Below, in pieces: positions 1-13,559 of a DNA stretch of 64,000 bases (position 1 is its first letter; each line of letters starts with the position of its first letter). A program made the translations under genes and the position numbers. Below the pieces are notes generated by a model. The model was given only the letters and a program-made list of their open reading frames with translations. It ran no database searches and was not told the DNA's origin. The DNA is from Thermochaetoides thermophila DSM 1495 (Eukaryota; Ascomycota; Sordariomycetes; Sordariales; Chaetomiaceae): assembly GCF_000221225.1 (NCBI RefSeq), contig NW_006383034.1, forward strand, positions 558,001 to 622,000, read 5' to 3'.

Positions 1-147
1 CGTAGACTTTTAAAAAAAAGGACCGAATGTCAAGAAGGCAGTCGCAGCAACTTATAAGAAAAGAGAGACAAAATGCAAAATGCCACGAGAGTGGTAAGAG
101 TATGTGGGGAAGAGAGGGACTAATCTGTAGGATCTTGCCCGGGGCTT

Positions 148-168
148 GCACATCAGCGAGTGATGTGC
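148..168. repeat. Short hairpin
   Basis: GCACATCA at 148-155 and TGATGTGC at 161-168 are perfect 8-bp inverted arms around a 5-base loop. It could be a protein-binding dyad or chance. There is no gene near it to assign a role. Confidence 0.4.
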
Positions 169-3100
169 TTACACGAATGGGCTGTGGGCGGGAATCCCGG
201 ACGTCAACAACAGCCTACTCGGTGGTTCTGTAGGCGGTAGGCAGGCCGTATGGTAGGCGAACTGTTGGGCCTCCCGGCCTTATGACAGCGGTGGCTGTTC
301 TGTTGCTACCCAGGAATGCTGGGATCGGGTGTCCAGGTCGGGCGTGTGGTCTGCGTGGCCTGCACGGGTGTGCACGGGGCTGTGGGTGTGGAACCACAGG
401 GGGGTGGCAATTCAAGCCCAGCTGACAAGGGTTTCCAGGTGTGCAAGGGTCCGATGCTTGGCTACCTGTGGTCGGTACGCTCTGGCCGGCCCCGCGGAAC
501 TGGTCGGCGCTGGATCAGGGGTGTTTTACCAAGCCTAGCTCTGAACCAATCGGTGGAGGCCTTGGGACGGACTTATCCGACAAGAAAAAAAAATCTCTGC
601 GCTGCAAGAAGCAAAAACTGGTCAAAAACCGGCACGAAGTCCTGCTGCAGCGCTCACCAGCACAGCTGATGATGACGATGTTGTGGCGATTGCAGAAGCC
701 AGGTGCTGTCGCGCGGTCTCTTTTCCCTAAGGGGACCCAGAGCTGGAGACAGGTCCTTGGGTAAGGTGACGCGTGCAGATTGTAACGGAGGTGGCTGAGA
801 GCAAAGCACACAACGGTAATCACCAGATGTGAATCACTCCGTCCTGCTCGCTTCTTGCTGGATGACTCGTGCGTGCGTTTCGAGCCCAGAGATGTGGCCA
901 GGTCTAAGTAAGGGGTTGCTGCAATTAGTAAAAGATTTGCTGGTAAAGTTCGCGATCTGAGCTGCTGGTAATGCGGTGAGCGATCGCGGAGCAGCGGCAA
1001 GATCGACGAGATCCAAACAGCGTGGACGTGGGCAAACGTGGGGCACTAAATGTGCGTATCGACCGAGATCGCGATTCGCAACGAATGGAGTTGGCAGTTT
1101 GATATGCGTCGCCGATGACGGCACTGGGGGTCCTGGGATTGATGGCGGGATGCCGGATCACCACGTGGCAATTAAATAGAATAAAAGATGAACACAACAA
1201 GCAGTGATGCGCAGTCCGAACCAGCGGAATGGCAGCAAATCAGGCAAAAAGAAGGAACGAGAGCCGGCTCGATGCAGCGATGCACCCCAGAGCTGCTCCT
1301 GTTAGCTGCACTGCTTGTGATGGCAGCTTCGAGTCGACCGTAGTCTGGAAGACAGACCTGTGTGCGTTATTTTGGGCCCGGATCGAGAGGATTCCGGGCA
1401 GTTTAATAATAAAGGCAGAGCAAGCTTCCGAGCTTCTACAGCTTCCCGAAGCAGTGCTGGCGCAGGGTTTCAGTCGCGCGCCAAAGCGAATGGATGGCTG
1501 CCCGTCTGAGGAGTCGCCCGCTGCGACTTTGCAGGCGGCGTTGGACAGGTTGATTCGCTCGGGATTCCCAGAGTTTGTTGTCGCAGCGGCAAGCGAATGG
1601 CAGGGGGCCAAGCCGAAGTGCTCAAGCCAAGCGACAGTGCAACAAGCGCAACGGCGCCAAGATGCTGGAACAGCTGCTGGTAAAAAAGGAGACCAGGCGA
1701 GCCTGGACGGCTGTTTGCCAACAGTCGCGCCGTGGCTAGTGTCTGTTGTTTGCTGAAATAAGAAGCCCTCTGTCTCTATGTTGGCGGCAGGGGGCTTGAA
1801 GGATTGGTGTCGTTGGGTGCTATCCAAGATTAGGCGCTGCTGAAATTTGTAGGCCTCTCTGAAGGTTAGCAGGGAGAGGGAAAAGCAATTAACAAGCAGA
1901 AGGGAATGAAGGGCTGCAAATGACTCGGAAATCTGGGCAACGATGCTCCCGATGTGATGTGCTGTCCAACCTCCCTCAACGGAATCAGCCTTATTGGGGG
2001 GTCTATGCCTCTACGTACGAGATAAACTGTTGCACGGTGCTTGGTCCAGGGAAGAGGTCAAATGCAGCCCGGGAAGGAAGTCGGACCTTAATATTCCAGA
2101 TCGGCAGACAACAATGATGAAACTGCCCAAGCAGAAGCTGGTCATGCCCCAGCAGCACACGACTTTATCATCATGACAATTTGCAATTCTGCTCTACAAC
2201 ACCTGCAAAATGTGAGGCCAGCCAGCGGACGCAAACGTGGCAGTCCATCCAATACATCAACACGGTTGCCAGCATCGAAAAGTGCTTGCCTTCTCCGTGT
2301 TGGGAAGGCCAGTGCCACGCCGAGTTTGAGTGGTTGAGAAATACGTATCTGCGCCCCCGCCCATCATAACTACGGGCCGTACGCAGGGAGCAAGAAGTAA
2401 AAGGTGTGCATGGCACAGGAGATGAATGGAAGGGGGCGCACCAGATCACAGAGTACCGGCGGTACGCTCCCGGACGGTCAAACTTGAAACAAGCGAGGGG
2501 TATTCTGTCGTGTTGCCCGCAGAGTAACACACACTTTGGATATCAGCAAGATTCCGGTGAAAGTCTTTTGGAAATGATTGGAGATAATTGCAAGAGCGGC
2601 ATATGCATGTCTTCGTGGCTTTTTTGGCCTTTTTTCTGCGTGTGTTGGTGGAAGGAAGTGGGCGAGTTTGAAGCTGGCACTTGCTCGTCGGTTTCAAGAC
2701 AGTGTCTTGGATGCTGCCGATTGGCCAGAGCGGTCCGATACAGCCTATGCTGATTCTGTCAAAAGGGCACCACGTATCGTCAAGACCTGAAGCATTGGCC
2801 AGGGCATTTCAATTCTGCACCAACACATTCCAAATGCCTAGCACAATCTCCACTCTTGGTCCAGAACTCTTCAACCGGCAGTCATGACTCGCACGTGCTC
2901 ATCTCACACCCTCTCCATATTGCCCAGTTGTTCTAGAGCTAAATCCTGATAATCTTCATCTGAACAAGGTGCGGGTACCCTGCCAAAAGCCAGCCTTGAC
3001 ACTGATCGTAACATCAACATGGCTGCCGTGCTCCAGGGGGCATGTCACGGACCTGCATTGCTGCCCCTGAAAACGCCACAATGTTCTTGGAAACAGCGCC

Positions 3101-6100
3101 AAGCCACAACACCACCCGGTGAGCCATCACGGGACGGTCTTGAAACGAAACGATGTTCTTGACGATGGCTGTTGAAACATCGCGTCTTAGCTTGGCTGCC
3201 GGATTATAGTCCCCTGCTCAGAGTCTCAGAAAAATTTATCCATCAAGAAACGTTCAACTTTCAATGGATGGACATAAGTCCGCTTCTTATGAGTTGGTGC
3301 TGCTCTGATAACATTTCAGTACCAGATGAGCTTCTTGAAGCCAAATGAGCCTGGCAGAAGCGACAAAGAAAAAGCAAATTTTTTGTGATCAGACTCCTAG
3401 ACTGGGGCAGCGTGCACGGTCTGCAGGATCAATCACAACGAGGGTCACGATGAATTGTCTTCCAAGTCTTCTGATTTTTGGATTGACAAGGGTAAGGAAG
3501 GCAACCGCTTCTTGTGTAAAATGTTTCAAATCACTGCATGCCCTAGGATCTTGTCACGTTTTTCTGTGGTATTCATCCCCAGCAAACTCATGCCTCTCAT
3601 CTGTAAAGAAACACTGCACTAGCATAACTTCATCTCAACATCAACAGTTTGATTCATGAAAATCAGTCTGTGAGAAGTGTAAGATGCAATCAAACCTTCC
3701 ATCTACCCTCCGTCTCCCCAACAATCCCGTCAATGATTACCCCTCTAATATGGAAACCAATATACCATGCAGCATGTATCTTCAACCCTGATATCACCAT
3801 CGCCATTACAACTGACTCGTCCATCTGGGACACCCCATCCCACTCCCGATCAACCCCCTGGTCTTGCCTTTGGCATGCCCTGGTAAACGGCGACCATCTT
3901 TTTTCTTCACCATGTCACAGAAGTGTGGGGAGGGCGGCGGGGCTCTCCGCATTCTGAGCTCTTGGCATAATGTGGAGTGATGAGGCAGAGACGGAGGCCT
4001 CGTGGCTGATGCCCCGCCACGCACTTCGCTGCGGATATATTTCCGGAAGAAGATCATCGCGGAGGACCTCGGCATCTTCGGGGTCGGCGTCGGCGACTAC
4101 TTGCTCCGGGTTAGGCCGCCGATGCCGTGGCTTTGGAGCTGAATTTCACTTGCACGTAGGAATTTCAGGTTTGATGATGAATCATTGTGGCGGATGATAC
4201 TGATGTCATCGACTTTGCTTCAATTTCCCCATCTGTCCATCGCAACGTAACAGTCACAGAGGGGTTTGGCTGTACTAGGGACAGCTCGCGTAACATCGTT
4301 GCCTGCAGATCGCAGCCAAATTTGTTAGCAAGCCGAGGTAGGCCGTCAGTCCTGGATGGAGGCTTGCATTGGCGAATCACCTGACAGAATCAGCTGGAAG
4401 GGTCAAGCCACTTTTGCACCAACTTTGCAGCCACAGTTATGTTGCCATCCTCGCAAACCCGCGGACAATGGATTGGATCAGCAGCCAGCGTGGAATTGTT
4501 GACTCACCCGAGCTCAGCAGTTGCGGTGCATGCAACCTAGCAAATCCTTCGTATCCCAGACGACTTGGTAGATCATCACGATGCTCTCTTCATCAGCCGT
4601 CTGATGTCTGCCGGGTAGCCTACGGCCGTGGCTTACAGGCCCGATGGAAGAAACCTTGCGGCCCGAGAATGACGACGACCTGGGGTGGAAGCAAAATGGC
4701 TGGCCTGCTGGCCGTGCCACAATTCCAAGTTCTGGACATCAGATGTTGATGAGCGTTTGGGACTGGACAAACATTATGCAATGCGACGGTGGAAGATGAG
4801 TCTTTCGCCCTCATAACTTCGCTGACCTTTTGGCAAGTTGAAGCTAGACAGATGGGACATCGTGAAATCTTCACCGCCACCAAGCAACGACCCATGAAAG
4901 AGCTCGACCTTGTGGCCTACTATAGCTCATCTAACATGCACACAACAGAGTTTAACCAAGCTTTTTGCGCCACATATCCTGAGATTCACGATTCGATCTC
5001 CCAACATGTGGATCCATCCCAAGCGTCTGCCCAAAATTAGCGCTTTCAAATCTATGATTGGCTGAACAGCCGACCCACTCAATCCCACGGCGCCAAAATA
5101 ACAACTTTAAGCGCTCGCTCGCGCGAGATCTCGATCCGAAGGATTCACTTCCTTTCCTATCTAGGACAGTTGCACAGGCACTGAAATTCCAGTTAGTCCA
5201 ACCCAACTCTGGGCCATCCCTTTGACAGAGACAATATCCTTTGTTCGGGTGGGGCAAAGCTATTGAAGTCTACCACCGTCTTTCTTGACTTATTTGTAAC
5301 TCGCGTGTATATATCGCTATAGTACCATCTTGAAACTCTGAAAAGTTGTTTTGCACTTTTCTCTGAGCTTTTTAGTATGATAACACTTTTTTATATACAT
5401 ATCTGAGTTTTGTGGATTTGGTGTTGCTGCACACTCTGTGTATGTACTGCTGGGGCATATGCAGTTGGGGAATTGTTAGTGAGGAACCTTTTTGATTGGT
5501 CAGAAGGGCAAAAAAAGGATTTTGTCCCAGTCAAAGGGATTGAGCCGTGGGTTTGTGTTCCCACGTTTCTACAGCGGTTGCGAAGCCGTTCGGATTGTTG
5601 TGCAACCATACCATTGGGGGACGGTGGAATCCGGAAGATTTGGCCGAGACATTGGTCGGTGCGTCTAATCGACCAATGGCGGATTATCTTCAAATTTGGA
5701 AGGTTCAGAGCAAGCGCGCGGACGCGATCTTCAACCGTGGAGCTCCGAACTAAAACACTGCAAGCTAGAAAACACATCTGACGCGACTCAAATTTGTCCG
5801 CAGAAGTTAATCTAGCACCTCGCATTCCACACCAGAATGAGTATTCAAGATCTCACAGAAGGTGGAGCCCTCAATGGCGGTGCATCTCTTCGAGTAGTTC
5901 TGGAACTCTGGTTCCCCTGCAACATCCACGTCAACACCCTAAGCACCAAACTAACACTCTAGCCGCAATGCTTCCCTTAAGTCAATTGGGCTACCTGTCC
6001 CATACAAAGATCCAAACGTTTGCCTTCCAACCAATCGTTAATACCTCATTTCCAGAAAGGCAGGAGGGTCGAAGTCTTCCCAATTTACAAAGTCTAGGGG

Positions 6101-7583
6101 TGGCTGAGTGATTCTGCCCCATTGCTGTCTCGGCTATGCTTGAAGGAAGGCAGAGCGCTCAGGCAAACTATTTACTGTGGACTCGGTAAGGTATGTGACA
6201 TTTCACTTCTCTCTCTGGTTGGAAAAGTGTCTAAGCTCCATGCTACGTCGTTGTGGCGGGTCGGTGAAGCTTGAAATAAACTCATCTTGGGGTTACATCG
6301 CAATGATTGCAGGCCATGAAGAAACACACATGTGAACATTGCATCTCGACATGCCTGGACAAGGGGCAATGTTCTAAGTTTTGGAAGTAAAAAGTCGAAG
6401 ACACTGTTCCAGTTAGGGATGAGAAGTTTGATTTTGGCAGGAATTGCATCTTTAGATCCACCAGGCTGCCAGACTCCTTACTCCGCCACATGGCCTAGAA
6501 CTTCTACCCCCTCAATGAAAAGTGATACCCCTCTGACAACATACAGTCCTTCACCGCATGTTCCTAGGTCATTTGTTTTCTTATTCAAAGCATTTGTGTC
6601 GTGGTTCGTTGACTGTTAGCCGAGTAATTATGTGGTTTTGGCCCCCAATGCTCCCTCTGGTATACGTACCCGACCGTTATCACTAACTTCCATCTCTGTC
6701 TTTCTGTGGCACAGCCCTTTAGGCTCTAACCATATCATGAACAATATAAGCCCGGATCCCCGAATCTCTCCATTTGCGAAGTTGAGCTCCTGATCTTATG
6801 CAGCATAGAGACTGGCCGGCTTCCTAAAGGACTCAATCCAGATGGTAAACTCTGAAGCAAAACGCACCCCTGAGGCATTCTCTGAAACTGGAAAGTCAAC
6901 CATCCATCCCACATGGCAGCCCTGCGACGGATGCATTACAGAGCACAGAATTAGGTCACATGCAGATAATATCATCCAGGCATACGGGACTATTGAGCCG
7001 CAAGGCAGCATTGTTGGGGGCTAAGTGCCTTCTGTGCGTCCAAGTATGATAAACCACGTTTAGTCAAGGTTCAGATCTGGATACAAGTCACTCCATCGTG
7101 ACACGAGAGAATAAGACAGAGAGCGGAGTAATTCCTTCCTACACCACAGTGAAAGTTAGAGGGAATGGCCATTTGATGTTGACCCGTACCCTCCTTAAGT
7201 CTACTTGTGAGTAACCTCCGAGAACACTTCTGCACACCCACAAAACACGAAACAAACATGTTATCAAGCACTGCTGACTGGTACACATTTTGCTCTGATA
7301 TTCGCCATTCTAACTCTAGAATGACATCAACACAATCCAGAAGAGTACTCAACCTCCCGCTGCATCATGTATTAACTATATCGTAAACTGCCACTGCGAA
7401 AGAAAGAGAACGAAGCCGCAAAAGAAAGAGAAGTCAAAGTCACAGAGTCATTGTATCGTTAAGTCAGGTAAGGCTAACCGGACAGACCAAGTCCGATGCA
7501 CACATACCTATGTACATGGAGAAAGACGAGAGGCAGATGGAAGTTAAGAAAGGGCTTCTCTTGTTGAGACGGAGAGTAAAGGT

Positions 7584-7639
7584 AGGTCAACGGAAGAATT
7601 GTGTTGTGGGTTAGCGTGCTGCGTCTTGTCCGTTGACCT
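7584..7639. promoter_or_regulatory. Inverted pair of AGGTCAACGGA sites
   Basis: AGGTCAACGGA at 7584-7594 is followed about 34 bp later by its exact reverse complement at 7629-7639. The extended core GGTAGGTCAACGG recurs on the plus strand near 13950, beside a palindrome built on AGGTCA. The arrangement looks like a dimeric factor site. No factor is assigned, and the nearest certain gene (CDK1) lies about 700 bp away and reads toward it, so a promoter role is not shown. Confidence 0.3.
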
Positions 7640-8373
7640 GATTAGATCATCACTCAGAAATCATGACGGAAGAGTCGATGATCAAGGCCAAGCTGAAGAA
7701 GAAACCACACAACAAACCCCAACTTACACCGAGCCCTCATCCCTGTCCTCGCATACACACACTCAAGACCTCTCTGTTCCCCTCACAGAGCCTGCTTCCT
7801 CAACGTGCCCGTATTTATCAGCTCTGCCAGCATGCCAACTCTCCATCATCCCCACAAGAGCCATTTCCTCATAACGTGACGTGGCCTTCCCCCCACTCCA
7901 ACAAAGCACGTAACTCAAAACATTATAGACGTCAGTCCCAACGCCATATTCGTCCCCATGTCCCATAGCACGCAACCCCATAGGTGGGTGATAATAGATA
8001 CTAGCTTCTTCTTCCCACACACAAGTATCCTGAACGCAGGACAGATCATAATGCATGCTTGACAGCAGCTGCTGTAGCTCACTCCGGGGAAGTAGCCGTA
8101 GTCGTGGTAAGACAACGTGGTATCATATCATATCGTGCTGCTGGATATGTGCCGTCAATCAAACGCGCAAGAGACGAAAAAGCAACCTAATACTATCACT
8201 CCCGCGCCAAAGACACGACAGGAGAGAAAAGCCGTAAAATTTCGAGGAAGACCACTCTAGTTCTGGGCAGCAGGCGGCAAAACTCGGTTATTGCGATTAT
8301 GCGACGCGCCAAAAACCGGTTGCGCACGTTGCTGCCCGGCAGCAATCGCCGTCATGACCATGTCTTCAAACGC

Positions 8374-9441
8374 CTAGTTGTGGTAGCGGTCATAGTTCGG
8401 GCGGGGGTAGTCCTCGAAGTAGGGGTGGTTGCAGGCCTGCTTGGCCGAGATGCGGCTGGCCGGGTCGTAGGTAAGCATCATCTCAAGGAGGTCGAGACCG
8501 GTCTCGTCGAGGTTCGGGATCAGGGGAACCGAGTGGTCACGAACCCACTTGGGGAAGGTCGGCTTGAAGTCGGGATAGCTCGTAACGCCGGGCCAGATCT
8601 CCTCAGTAGGGGTGCCGAGCAGGCTGGTAGGGTTAGCAAAATGGTGTTTGAGGAAACAGAATGTGGAAAACGTACCGGAAGATCTTAAAGATCTCGTCAA
8701 TCTCAGAGTCTCCAGGGAACAGAGGCTTGCGTGTGCACATCTCGGCGAAGATGCAGCCGACCGACCACATGTCGACACCAGTCGAGTACTGGCGACCACC
8801 GAGCAGAATCTCCGGAGCACGGTACCACAGAGTAACAACCTCATGAGTGTATGTGCGCAGCGGGACGCCAAAGGCGCGGGCGAGACCAAAATCGGCCAAC
8901 TTGAGGTTGCCCTCACGATCGATCAGCAAGTTCTGAGGTTTCAGATCGCGGTGCAGGATCCGGTGACTGTGGCAGTAGCGAACGCCTTCGCACAGCTGGC
9001 TCATGAACTTCTTGATGATCTGATCGCCCAAGCCGAGACGGCTAAGCTCAGCGTTGGTTCCCTCCGGCAGTGACTTGCCGCGACCGCCTTCGGCCACGGG
9101 CAGGGCCTCCATATACTTCTTGAGGTCAAGGTCGAGGAACTCGAAGACGAGGTACAGCTTATGACCCTCGGCGTGGACAATGTTGAGCAGGCGGACAATG
9201 TTGGGATCGCGCATTTCCTTGAGCAGCGAGATCTCGCGGATGGCGGTCGACGGGACGCCCTCGTCTTCGGCCTCGAGGCGGATCTTCTTCAGGGCCACGA
9301 TACGGCCGCCATTGGCGAGATCGCGGGCCTTGTAGACGACGCCATAGGTGCCTGCGGAGGGTAGGTTAGATGGGGCACGAAGAAGCTGAAGATAGAGGAC
9401 GTACCCTCGCCGATCTTTTCAAGTTTCTGGTAGTTCTCCAT
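8374..9441 (-). CDS. cdc2: Cyclin-dependent kinase 1 (Cdc2/NimX type)
   Basis: Master cell-cycle Ser/Thr kinase, acting with cyclins in nucleus and cytoplasm. Three exons on the minus strand: 9441-9405, 9351-8676 and 8623-8374, giving about 320 residues, normal for CDK1. Introns at 9352-9404 (53 bp) and 8624-8675 (52 bp) have GTACGT donors and restore the frame. Visible motifs are MENYQKLEKIGEGTYG (glycine loop with the inhibitory Thr-Tyr), the cyclin-binding helix PSTAIRE, HRDLKPQN catalytic loop, DFG, a T-loop THEVVTLWYRAPE and GVDMWSVGC. The C-terminus DYPRPNYDRYHN is close to other fungal Cdc2. The start is fixed by the conserved N-terminus. The leader upstream is T-rich and contains a GTAAGT donor near 9853, so a 5' UTR intron is likely. 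It diverges from the AlkB-like gene. Confidence 0.96.
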
Positions 9442-10320
9442 GGTTATATTCGGGTTGGTCTCGTGTAGAAGTCGGTAACCGAAAGAATGTTCTAGGGCAA
9501 AGCGAATGCGGTCGATACCGGCTCGTTGCAGCCTCGTTACCACGGCGCCCGGTCGGTTGCTGGTTGCTCAGGAATGCAAGATGCAGATCTGCGTTGAACG
9601 ATGGCAACGCCAGGCGCGCAGGTTGCGAGGTGGTCCCAGCCCAAGACCAACGGTAGGGGTTGCAAGAATGAAAGGCGATGGGTGATGGAAGCGCAATGGA
9701 AGCTTGGTTGGTCAACGAGGGGCAGCAGCCGGCGCCAAGCGATGACAAACAAACAAACAGCGCCCGGGAGAGCGACGGTAAGAGAAATCGAAGAGAGGGG
9801 TAAATAAAAAGCCAAAAAAAAAAAAAAACACCGAGTGATCGAAAAGGACTTACTGGGTGTCGTGTTGAGGTCGGCGATCCGAACAGGATGAGGTGGTGGC
9901 CGTCGAAACAAACAGATGCTAACGGGGAGATGGCCTTTGCTGTTAAAATTCGGTAAGCAAAACCAGGGTTGACGGGTCAGCTGCAGACGCAGTTTGCGGT
10001 GGGCGACGCGAACGCGTCGGGTCCTGCATTTCACCAACGGGTCCCTGACATCAGCCCCGTGGCGCATGCCAGCCTGTAAACAGACCATGAGGGGCAATGC
10101 GCGCGACCGATAAGAGTTTTATCGATAAGCGATAATCATATGCCCCGCGTCGATGGCTTCAGGGACCATATGGAACTCGACGAGCATCATCAAGCTGCTT
10201 GTTCTAAAGGTTTACCACAACGTCGGTGTTGAGGGTTCCAATTAAAGGCTGGCCGTTTTGACATCTCTTTTTATATCAGAAAAATACTGTAAAAATCCCC
10301 AGACCTACATACCTGTCACA
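9442..10320. promoter_or_regulatory. Shared divergent promoter, CDK1 and AlkB-like gene
   Basis: An 880-bp gap between two divergent starts. It contains a run of 15 A at 9814-9828 (T-rich on the CDK1 strand), a possible 5' UTR intron donor for CDK1 near 9853, and a cluster of GATA cores at 10109-10134 that includes the palindrome TTATCGATAA at 10119-10128. An open frame covering most of the gap on the minus strand is leader sequence with no protein motif. Confidence 0.6.
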
Positions 10321-11434
10321 ATGACGGTCAGCATAAAAGAATTGGACGCCCATGAGCCCCCATCGGATGAGCTTAAGGCTTGTTGGAAGGCCTTCTCAAG
10401 AGCCGACATCAAGGATCTGCTGAAGAATGGCAACCTCGATGATCTCCAAGATCCTAAACATGCAGCTGAGTTCTGTCTGGCGGGCACAGTTTCAGCAGAG
10501 ACACTAAACAAGGCAATCCGCCATCTTTCCCTCGACAACCATGACCCAGAACTCCATATTACACAGGATGCACCGATATACTATCACCCTATTCTCCCAG
10601 GTAAGCAGTTCCATGCTCTCATTCAGGAACCCTTTCATAATAACATTTCCAGGTCTCCTAATCTTCCCATCCCTCATCCCCCCAGCCGTCCAAAAACTCA
10701 TCCTCCGCCGCCTCGTCCACCGAGACCTCAGCCAACCCGCTCACCAAACCAACCTTCATCTTCATTTCAACCTCCCCTATCCCTCTCCAGACCAGAACGA
10801 CGGGGACATCTCCTTTTTCAGCTACACCCCGTTCTCGCCAGTCACTTTCACCCCCAAGGACCCATCCGTCCACCGCCCCCTCACCATCAAGCAGGTTCTC
10901 GATCGCAAGCTGCATTGGGTGACTCTCGGCGGTCAGTACGACTGGACAAACAGGGTTTACCCGGAAGGTGAGGAGCCGCCCGCATTTCCGGCTGATTTGG
11001 CTGGGTTTTTGGAGACTGTGTTTCCCGAGACACTGGCCCAGGCGGCAATTGTGAATTTTTATACGCCTGGAGACACGATGATGATGCATCGAGATGTCTC
11101 GGAGGAGACGGATAAAGGGTTGGTGAGTCTGAGTTTTGGCTGTGAGGGGCTGTTTATGATTGCGCCGAAGGATCCGTGGAAGGAGGGGGAAGAAGGGGTT
11201 GGAGGAAGGAACGATGGGGAAAAGAAGTGGTTGTTGCTGAGGTTAAGGTCGGGAGATGCGATTTACATGACGAAGGAGTCGCGGTTTGCGTGGCATGGTG
11301 TCCCGAAGGTTATTAAAGGGACGTGTCCCGATTATTTGAAGGATTGGCCAGCGGAGGATGGGAAGTATGAGGATTGGAAGGGATGGATGAGCAATAAGAG
11401 GATCAATCTCAATGTCCGGCAGATGAAGGACTAG
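10321..11434 (+). CDS. AlkB-family (ALKBH1-like) 2-oxoglutarate dioxygenase
   Basis: Predicted Fe(II)/2-oxoglutarate-dependent dioxygenase of the AlkB superfamily. ALKBH1 relatives demethylate nucleic acids (tRNA or DNA), but the substrate here is unknown. Exons are 10321-10600 and 10653-11434, joined over a 52-bp intron with a GTAAGC donor and TTTCCAG acceptor, giving about 353 residues. The catalytic core is visible: the segment NFYTPGDTMMMHRDVSEE has the H-x-D iron ligands, the third His is in FAWHGVPKV, and RINLNVRQ near the C-terminus carries the two arginines used for 2-oxoglutarate. SFGCEGLF is the conserved strand between them. The N-terminal third is a helical extension without a recognised domain. 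It diverges from CDK1. Confidence 0.9.
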
Positions 11435-12228
11435 GGTCTCAGCAACACTTAACGTTTGACATCTCTGCTGATAGGACAGCAACAAGCTATCATGGCTCAC
11501 ATCGATTACGACCTCTTAAGGCGGTTGCTTACTGATGCACTAAAGTGCACGTCTCGCTCCAACAATCAGCCTCGTGCTTTGTTGGTTAGCTGCCATCGTT
11601 ATCTCCCGCTCTTCCCAGTTCAAATGTCCATAGATCGTTTCGACGGGGTTTTTAGAAAGTCAACCTGGCGTAACAAACGAATATAAGGGAGCAAGGGGAT
11701 ATGAAGGCTGATGAAGATTAGTAATTGAGAAGTCTCAAGAACTTTGTGCAACCCTCCCCTTTGCCTGGTAATTCCTAGATCCTATGCATCATTACTCGTA
11801 CTTTCATACCTCCGCATATCCATGCAATGTCTGGTTGATTCAGTTAAGCTTACTGCAAACCTTTCAAACCAAGGAATACTCCACTGAAGCATTTTGGGTC
11901 TATTGAAGCAAGAGATCGAACATCAAGTCCATACACAACTGACATTGTGAAACTGCCGTCAACCACTTGAAGATAAGTTACCCCAGAATTCCCAGTTTTT
12001 TAGTATGCATTGAACATTGATCCAGCCTAGGAACGCTGACGCTTGGTATTCTACACTGCAACCATCAATAAAAGCAATAGCCATACCGCTTCCAAACCAT
12101 GTACAGATGAAAGATCAAATGAATGTCAACGCTGAAGCCGTTCAGCATTTGAGGGTGCTAAAGCTACAAGGCCCAGTCGGCTCCTCCCATTTCAGCAATC
12201 GTATTAATGCATGAACAGTCTTCCGGTG
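11435..12228. other. Intergenic, nothing recognised
   Basis: The AlkB-like gene and the Cys-rich gene converge on this 0.8-kb AT-rich stretch. I see no coding signal, repeat or RNA gene. Confidence 0.5.
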
Positions 12229-12908
12229 CTAAACTGTCAAGGCATAAGTCAAAGCGGTCCACGTGAGGACGGCGAGGACAGGACACTTTTGAGGCTTGGC
12301 CACCTGAGCCGGCATGCCACTTATCGCAAAACTCGAACCGCCGCGGCTACTGCTACTGCTGGTGAAGCTATTGGAAGAGACGCAGGACTGTCCAATTTTG
12401 CAGCAGCCATTGGTAACGCAGTAGTATCCAGGCTGCTTGGATGAAGACAGATCAGTATGACTCTAACCGAGCTGCTAAGTTGAAACAGACATCGGACTTA
12501 CATTGCAATACATCCCGTCCGCGTGATTGCAGCATGTAGCGCCGTTTGGAATGCACCAATAGTTGTCGCAGACCTTCTCTGTTGAGTAACACGAGCCTTG
12601 GCTACTGCCCGAGTTACCGTTGCCATCTTTCCAGCTGATACTGCCGCTATAGCTGCTACCGCCGCTGCTACTGCTGTCGGAATTGCTACTGCTGCTGCTT
12701 CCGGCGCTGCTACTGCCGCCGCTGTGACCGCTGCCACCGCCTTTGCCACGCGGGGTGAGACTAAGGGGAGTTAGCCTAGAGATGACTCGAAATATCGGGG
12801 GTTTTGGAATCTTTTATCATACGTGATATTATACGGAGACTCGTCCAGCCCCCAAAGGGGAAGGATTGGATAGCTGGGTGAACTCTGTGGTAGCGGCTGC
12901 AAAGACAT
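12229..12908 (-). CDS. Ser/Gly-rich, Cys-rich small protein with hydrophobic C-terminus (N-terminus uncertain)
   Basis: Not assigned to a named family. Two exons are well supported: 12760-12502 and 12432-12229, joined over a 69-bp intron with GTAAGT donor. The first encodes a low-complexity Gly/Ser tract, then a Cys-rich module (KVCDNYWCIPNGATCC, then CNHADGMYCN) that continues after the intron as PGYYCVTNGCCKIGQSC. The protein ends with a Ser-rich stretch and a hydrophobic tail (CPVLAVLTWTALTYALTV), a layout common in fungal wall- or GPI-anchored surface proteins. Upstream, an acceptor CTAACTCCCCTTAG and a donor at 12834 are in matching phase with an exon starting at 12908, giving about 178 residues. 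That N-terminus is not a signal peptide, so the true first exon may lie further upstream. Confidence 0.55.
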
Positions 12909-13559
12909 CTTGACGATTATGAGATAGTGTAGAAGAGATTCTTTTGTTATAGTTGGAGACGAAGACATTAGTTGCAAACATGAGGGTATTCCTTTTGGAT
13001 TTCCCACGGACCAGGGCCCGTGTGGCAGGCAAAAATCAATGTCTCGAGTCCGGCTCGGGGATGCGAGTCGGGCATACAACTCCGTCTTACATGATAGGGC
13101 TGAAGGTCTTTTATGCACCGACGGTCTTACCGACTCTTCTGTAGCATGTAAAGCAACCACCTCCCACTCTATTCATGCGATGTTGATGTTCCCGAACGCT
13201 GTGTTGCCTAAAAATCCCCACACGCTAAATATCCTAGTCAGTGTCACAGGGCAGCAGCCCGATGACATGGCAGGGAGGCGATATAACGACAGTTGAATTG
13301 GTTATAGGTTTCGACAGCGGACTCATTCCTCTGATACATTGCGTCTTGCTACCCTGAGGCGCAACGCTCCAAACCATTGTACCATATCACTTGAGACACA
13401 CCCCTCCGCTGTTCCCCTGTTTGAATTAAAAATCACAGGAGTATCATAATTATCCAGCATCGGAACCAATTCCATGCTTAGATCCAAACTGAACCAAACT
13501 GAACGCTCTTGAATTTAATCGATGGATTATAGACAGGAGAAAGTGGATAAAAGCAGATC

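Larger units (their letters stand above)
1..8373. other. Gene-free left flank
   Basis: I find no supportable protein-coding gene here. Open frames exist on both strands, the longest about 195 codons near 1.2-1.8 kb, but they overlap each other antisense and show no recognisable motif or intron structure. The stretch from about 0.3 to 1.8 kb is GC-richer than what follows. The right part (about 7.2-8.37 kb) must hold the 3' UTR of the CDK1 gene on the minus strand. Small structures inside are listed separately: a hairpin near 148 and an inverted repeat at 7584-7639. Confidence 0.55.

Noticed and set aside
1229..1827. Overlapping 175- and 195-codon open frames on opposite strands
   Set aside because: The two frames mirror each other in a GC-richer stretch, have no motif and no intron context. 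Composition explains the lack of stops.
3806..4140. Minus-strand frame containing MIFFRKYIRSEVRGG
   Set aside because: It looked briefly like a small mitochondrial-type protein, but the alternative frames are equally open, no exon partner was found and the similarity could not be justified.
9537..10097. 186-codon minus-strand frame upstream of CDK1
   Set aside because: It coincides with the CDK1 leader and promoter, crosses a poly-A tract and a likely leader intron donor, and encodes no known motif.
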